Shown piece by piece: positions 13,509 to 16,443 of a stretch of DNA of 16,443 bases. Numbering within the stretch: the stretch's first letter is position 1; each line of letters begins with the position of its first letter. Under the pieces are notes generated by a model, which searched no databases, had not been told where the DNA came from, and saw only the letters and a program-made list of their open reading frames with translations. The stretch covers positions 1 to 16,443 of the forward strand of contig JAGPVK010000223.1 of the NCBI GenBank assembly GCA_018067055.1, given 5' to 3'. A program made the position numbers and the translations under genes. This DNA is from Sphingomonadales bacterium (GTDB taxonomy: Bacteria; Pseudomonadota; Alphaproteobacteria; Sphingomonadales; Sphingomonadaceae).

Positions 13509-15299
13509 ATGGCAATCGACCTTTTGACACTGGCTCCTTACGCTGCCGTAATCTTGTTCATCGGCGTATTCACAGCCTTTGTCATGGAACTGCGATCCCC
13601 AGATGTTATCGCCTTTTGCGGGGCGGCCGCAGCTCTTGCCATTGGACTTGTCAAGCCGACCGATGTTCTGGACGCGCTCGCTAATCCTGCACCTGCAACC
13701 ATCGGCGCGATGTTCGTCCTCAGCGCGGCCCTTGTCCGGACTGGCGTACTTGAGGCCCTCAGCAATGTCCTTGGTCGATATGCATCGACCCGTCCGTTCC
13801 TGACACTCGCGCTGTTCTTCAGTGCCGCCGCCGGGGCCTCGATGTTTATGAACAACACACCGGTGGTCATCGTGCTGATCCCGGTGGTGATCACCCTTGC
13901 GCGTCAGATGAAGATTGCGGCTTCGCACCTTCTTATCCCGCTGTCCTACATGGTCATTCTTGGCGGAACCTGTTCGCTGATCGGGACCTCGACGAACCTG
14001 CTGGTGGATGGCGTTGCGCGCGATCTGGGGATGGCACCGTTCAGTCTGTTCGAGATCGCGCCTGTCGGAATCGTTGTCACCGTCGTTGGTGGAGTTTTTC
14101 TGGTAATCGCCGCCCCGCGCCTTCTCGCTGTGCGACAGACGGTTGGAGAGGTTCAGTCCAAGCGCGACGGGCGCACCTGGCTGGTCGAGTTGTTTATTCC
14201 CGCAGGCTCGCCATTGATCGGCAAGACTGTGCTGGAAGTTGACGCTTTCAAGAATGCCGGAAGTCGGGTCGTTGATCTTGTCAGTGGAGACCTTTCCCTG
14301 CGCACAACTCTTGCCACATCGACGGTGGCGGCTGGCGATGTCGTGGTTGTGAAGACCACAGATACCGAGATTATGGGTTTTCGCGACGGCGCAGCCGTGG
14401 GCAACACCGTTCTGGGCACCGAGCCGTCGACCGCGAGACGAACCTCTGTGGTAGAGGTTTTAATCGGCCCAAATTCGAAAGCGCTGCACAGAATGGTCGG
14501 GCGTTTGCAGTGGCGTCGTCGTTTTGGGGTCTATCCGGTCGCACTCCACCGAAAGGGAGCAGCGGTCGACATGCGCCTTGCGATGATGAAATTGGAGGTC
14601 GGGGATACTTTACTACTTGACGGTGCGCCGGAAGACATCGCGCGGCTTACCGATGAAGAACAATTGATCGAACTGTCCTTGGTCACCTCTCGTAGTTTTC
14701 GCCGCAAGAAAGCCCCCATTGCGATCGCCACCATGGTTGCCGTCGTCGTTTTGGCGGCTCTGAATGTGGCGCCAATCTTGACCCTTGCGCTGATCGGGGT
14801 CGCTGTGGTTTTGCTGACAAACTGCATTGACGCGGATGAAGGTGTGGGCGCGATTGATGGCCGGTTGCTGTTGTTGATCGTCTCGATGCTGACATTGGGG
14901 AGTGCATTGGACAATTCGGGCGCGCTTGCGCTGATTGTGGCCAAGGTTTCACCGCTGCTGTCGACGGTCCAACCTATCGTCGCCCTTGCGCTGGTCTATG
15001 CCCTGACGTCGATCCTGACGGAACTTGTCACCAACAATGCCGTCGCGGTCCTGCTGGCACCAATCGCAGCTGGTGTGGCCATTCAACTTGGCCTTGACCC
15101 GCGCCCTTTCGTTGTGGCCGTGATGTTCGGCGCAAGCGCAAGTTTTGCGACGCCAATCGGTTATCAGACCAATACGCTTGTCTACAACGCCGGAGGGTAC
15201 AAGTTCACCGATTTCCTAAAAGTTGGTGTTCCAATGAACATTATCATTGGGTCAGCAACCGTTGTTCTGATCCCGCTCATTTGGCCACTGATGCCCTAA
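13509..15299 (+). CDS. SLC13 / divalent-anion:sodium symporter-type permease with two RCK_C domains
   Basis: A 596-residue inner-membrane transporter of the ion transporter superfamily. The N-terminal membrane half (1-205) has MFMNNTPVVIVLIPV (112-126) and GGTCSLIGTSTNLLVDG (152-168). The C-terminal membrane half (400-596) repeats this as TELVTNNAVAVLLAP (504-518) and ATPIGYQTNTLVYNAGGY (547-564), the inverted-repeat substrate motifs. Between them lie two TrkA-C/RCK_C-like domains (about 213-290 and 310-392), each with the VxxGDxLLL pattern (AAGDVVVVK; EVGDTLLLD). Such proteins are often annotated SLC13, SdcS-like or sulfur-deprivation response (SAC1-like) regulators; the substrate (sulfate, dicarboxylate or another anion) cannot be read off. 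GGAG lies 12 bases before ATG 13509. A hairpin separates it from secDF, so it is probably transcribed on its own. Confidence 0.88.
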   Translation: MAIDLLTLAPYAAVILFIGVFTAFVMELRSPDVIAFCGAAAALAIGLVKPTDVLDALANPAPATIGAMFVLSAALVRTGVLEALSNVLGRYASTRPFLTLALFFSAAAGASMFMNNTPVVIVLIPVVITLARQMKIAASHLLIPLSYMVILGGTCSLIGTSTNLLVDGVARDLGMAPFSLFEIAPVGIVVTVVGGVFLVIAAPRLLAVRQTVGEVQSKRDGRTWLVELFIPAGSPLIGKTVLEVDAFKNAGSRVVDLVSGDLSLRTTLATSTVAAGDVVVVKTTDTEIMGFRDGAAVGNTVLGTEPSTARRTSVVEVLIGPNSKALHRMVGRLQWRRRFGVYPVALHRKGAAVDMRLAMMKLEVGDTLLLDGAPEDIARLTDEEQLIELSLVTSRSFRRKKAPIAIATMVAVVVLAALNVAPILTLALIGVAVVLLTNCIDADEGVGAIDGRLLLLIVSMLTLGSALDNSGALALIVAKVSPLLSTVQPIVALALVYALTSILTELVTNNAVAVLLAPIAAGVAIQLGLDPRPFVVAVMFGASASFATPIGYQTNTLVYNAGGYKFTDFLKVGVPMNIIIGSATVVLIPLIWPLMP

Positions 15300-15313
15300 A
15301 AGCTGCGAGCTTT
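15299..15313 (+). terminator. Small hairpin at the end of the SLC13-type gene
   Basis: AAAGCT (15299-15304) and AGCTTT (15308-15313) pair around a 3-base loop starting at the stop codon. The stem is short and AT-rich with T residues only in its own arm, so terminator function is doubtful. Confidence 0.25.
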
Positions 15314-15638
15314 AACTGGGTGTCGGAACAACGAGGTGAAAAAGACTTTCCTGCATCGACACAACAGCGCTTTTGTACTCACGAAGTCGTTGAAATTCAA
15401 AGTGCCTCAGCCACCTAAATCGATTGATGGATTCCAACGGAAAAAAACTAAAGGAAATGAAGTGCAGGGATAGTCCCTGACTAATTCATATGAAGGTGGA
15501 ACAGCATCTGCCGGATTGGCAAAACCGGAAGGCTTGGTTGGCGGAGAATGGTACCCAAGTTGAGTGCCTATAGGGCCCAATGCTCCGGGACCCCCAGGCG
15601 ATCAGTGAAGGGAAGCGTCTCGACAGAAATCGTGTTTT
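15314..15638. other. Non-coding gap between the permease and the methyltransferase
   Basis: About 325 bp between convergent genes with no plausible open frame, tRNA or IS end. It holds a perfect palindrome, CAGGGA-TAG-TCCCTG (15465-15479), preceded by an A-rich stretch, and short direct or inverted GC-rich words after 15500. A junction between island and neighbouring DNA would be plausible here, but no attachment duplication is visible inside the window. Confidence 0.45.
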
Positions 15639-16442
15639 TCAACGCGAATTAGCCTTTAGCTCGGAGTAAAGTGCAACGATCTCCGTCTTCGCGACTGAGG
15701 CTTGCCCCGCCGTTCTGGCTTTGACTTCAGAAAAGTCGATCTCCCGGAAGAGTGCGAGTTGCTCTTGAACAGGTATATTTGCGCGTATGAAGTAGTGTGT
15801 TGTTTCGACAAGATTTTCAAAATTCTCTTTAACCGCGCCTGCACGAGAGCCAACCCGCTGAACAGCGAAGTCTGCGTCAGCTCGCGCAACGAACTTGAAA
15901 TCCGGATGTTCAGTTCGCAATTTAATTTTAGGTCGCAGATTCTCACTTCGCTGCCAAACCTGGAAGACGCAAGGAACTGGGTGGCTTTTACCCTCAAACG
16001 TAAAGCTATCGCATTCAAGCACGCGCTTCTCAAGGAGATGGAATTGAGGAGCAAGGCGATTTTGGATGCTGACCTTCTCAAAGGTGCGCGGAACAATGAA
16101 CGCTATCTGGTCGGCGAACGTTACCGCGTGATTGAAAAACTGGATTGCGAGGCAGCAGCTCCTTCCGAAAGGCGGGTTGCCAATTACGATAGCAGGCGTG
16201 CGGCGCTCAAGTTTCAAGAAATCTTGTTGCGCTATCCTCGGGTCTTCGGGCAGTAGGTCGTAGGCCAGCGTGCGCGACGGCAGGAAGTCGAGGAACGCCC
16301 CTGCGCCGGCGCTTGGCTCCAAGATGTCAGTTTTCGTCGTGTTCAGATTTATACCTGTCCAACTTTCGAAGTCAGCTACACACTGGCGTGCTATCTCCGG
16401 CTTCGTGTAAAATTTGTCGAGATTTCGCGACAGCTCTTTACT
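15639..16442 (-). CDS. N6-adenine-type DNA methyltransferase, C-terminal 267 residues (5' end outside window)
   Basis: The frame is open to the window edge, so the start is missing. Visible motifs in order are RNLDKFYTKPEIARQCV (6-22), the KFYTKP block that opens many stand-alone N6-adenine methylases; motif I ILEPSAGAGAFLDFLP (SAM binding); AYDLLPEDPRIAQQDFL (acidic loop and motif III region); and motif IV IVIGNPPFGR, an NPPF catalytic site for amino-methylation. The middle IAFIVPRTFEK is also common to the family. The remaining C-terminal 120 residues are less conserved and probably help in DNA recognition. No restriction endonuclease is seen on this side. Such solitary methylases often come from phages or integrative elements. 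The stop is TGA at 15639-15641. Base composition is lower in GC than the transporter genes, in line with foreign origin. Confidence 0.85.
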   Translation of the reverse strand, partial: SKELSRNLDKFYTKPEIARQCVADFESWTGINLNTTKTDILEPSAGAGAFLDFLPSRTLAYDLLPEDPRIAQQDFLKLERRTPAIVIGNPPFGRSCCLAIQFFNHAVTFADQIAFIVPRTFEKVSIQNRLAPQFHLLEKRVLECDSFTFEGKSHPVPCVFQVWQRSENLRPKIKLRTEHPDFKFVARADADFAVQRVGSRAGAVKENFENLVETTHYFIRANIPVQEQLALFREIDFSEVKARTAGQASVAKTEIVALYSELKANSR

Positions 16443-16443
16443 G

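Noticed and set aside
15500..15600. Possible tRNA or attachment site in the gap before the methyltransferase
   Set aside because: No cloverleaf could be folded and no duplicated segment exists in the window.
15702..16256. 184-residue plus-strand open frame opposite the methyltransferase
   Set aside because: The minus strand carries ordered methylase motifs, whereas this frame has none and no ribosome-binding site.

Overview
The window looks like part of an alphaproteobacterial replicon, most likely Rhodobacteraceae (Roseobacter group). This is judged from moderately high GC, codon use, and the protein set: an ExoD-like protein, a YccA-type BI-1 protein, a short TFIIB-type zinc-ribbon protein and a roseobacter-style membrane protein remnant. 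No rRNA, tRNA, CRISPR array or replication gene was seen, so chromosome and plasmid cannot be told apart.

Layout. (1) 1-2200 is mobile-element debris. The right end of an IS3-family element (1-140) has cut a tniQ gene after 59 codons. It lies just downstream of an intact tniB (minus strand), and a DEDDh-type exonuclease gene lies upstream on the same strand. No tniA is present apart from a possible 23-codon tail. (2) 2200-2800 has no convincing gene but carries a 21-bp-spaced direct repeat. (3) 2800-6871 is a plus-strand run: a CaCA-type sodium/calcium exchanger, a secreted pentapeptide-repeat protein, an ExoD-family protein, a Bax-inhibitor-1 family membrane protein, a TFIIB-type zinc-ribbon protein and an MgtC/SapB-family protein. 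(4) 7014-9265 runs on the minus strand: an intact CNNM/CorC-type (DUF21-CBS-CorC_HlyC) protein, preceded by a heavily frameshifted membrane-protein pseudogene. (5) 9548-15299 is again plus strand: a second CaCA exchanger, a small exported proline-rich protein overlapping it by ATGA, a single-chain SecD-SecF fusion, and an SLC13-type permease with two cytosolic RCK_C-like domains. (6) After a 340-bp non-coding gap, 15639-16442 is the 3' part of a minus-strand N6-adenine-type DNA methyltransferase that runs off the window.

How it fits together. Between the tni/IS debris on the left and the methyltransferase on the right, almost every gene encodes an inner-membrane or exported protein. Most belong to families tied to divalent-cation or ion handling: two CaCA exchangers, MgtC, CNNM/CorC, BI-1 and SLC13/RCK. 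The others belong to families linked to the envelope (SecDF, ExoD, a secreted pentapeptide protein). The inference offered here, not proven by sequence, is that this is an accessory 'ion and envelope homeostasis' island flanked by mobile genes. Protein family calls rest on motifs read by eye.
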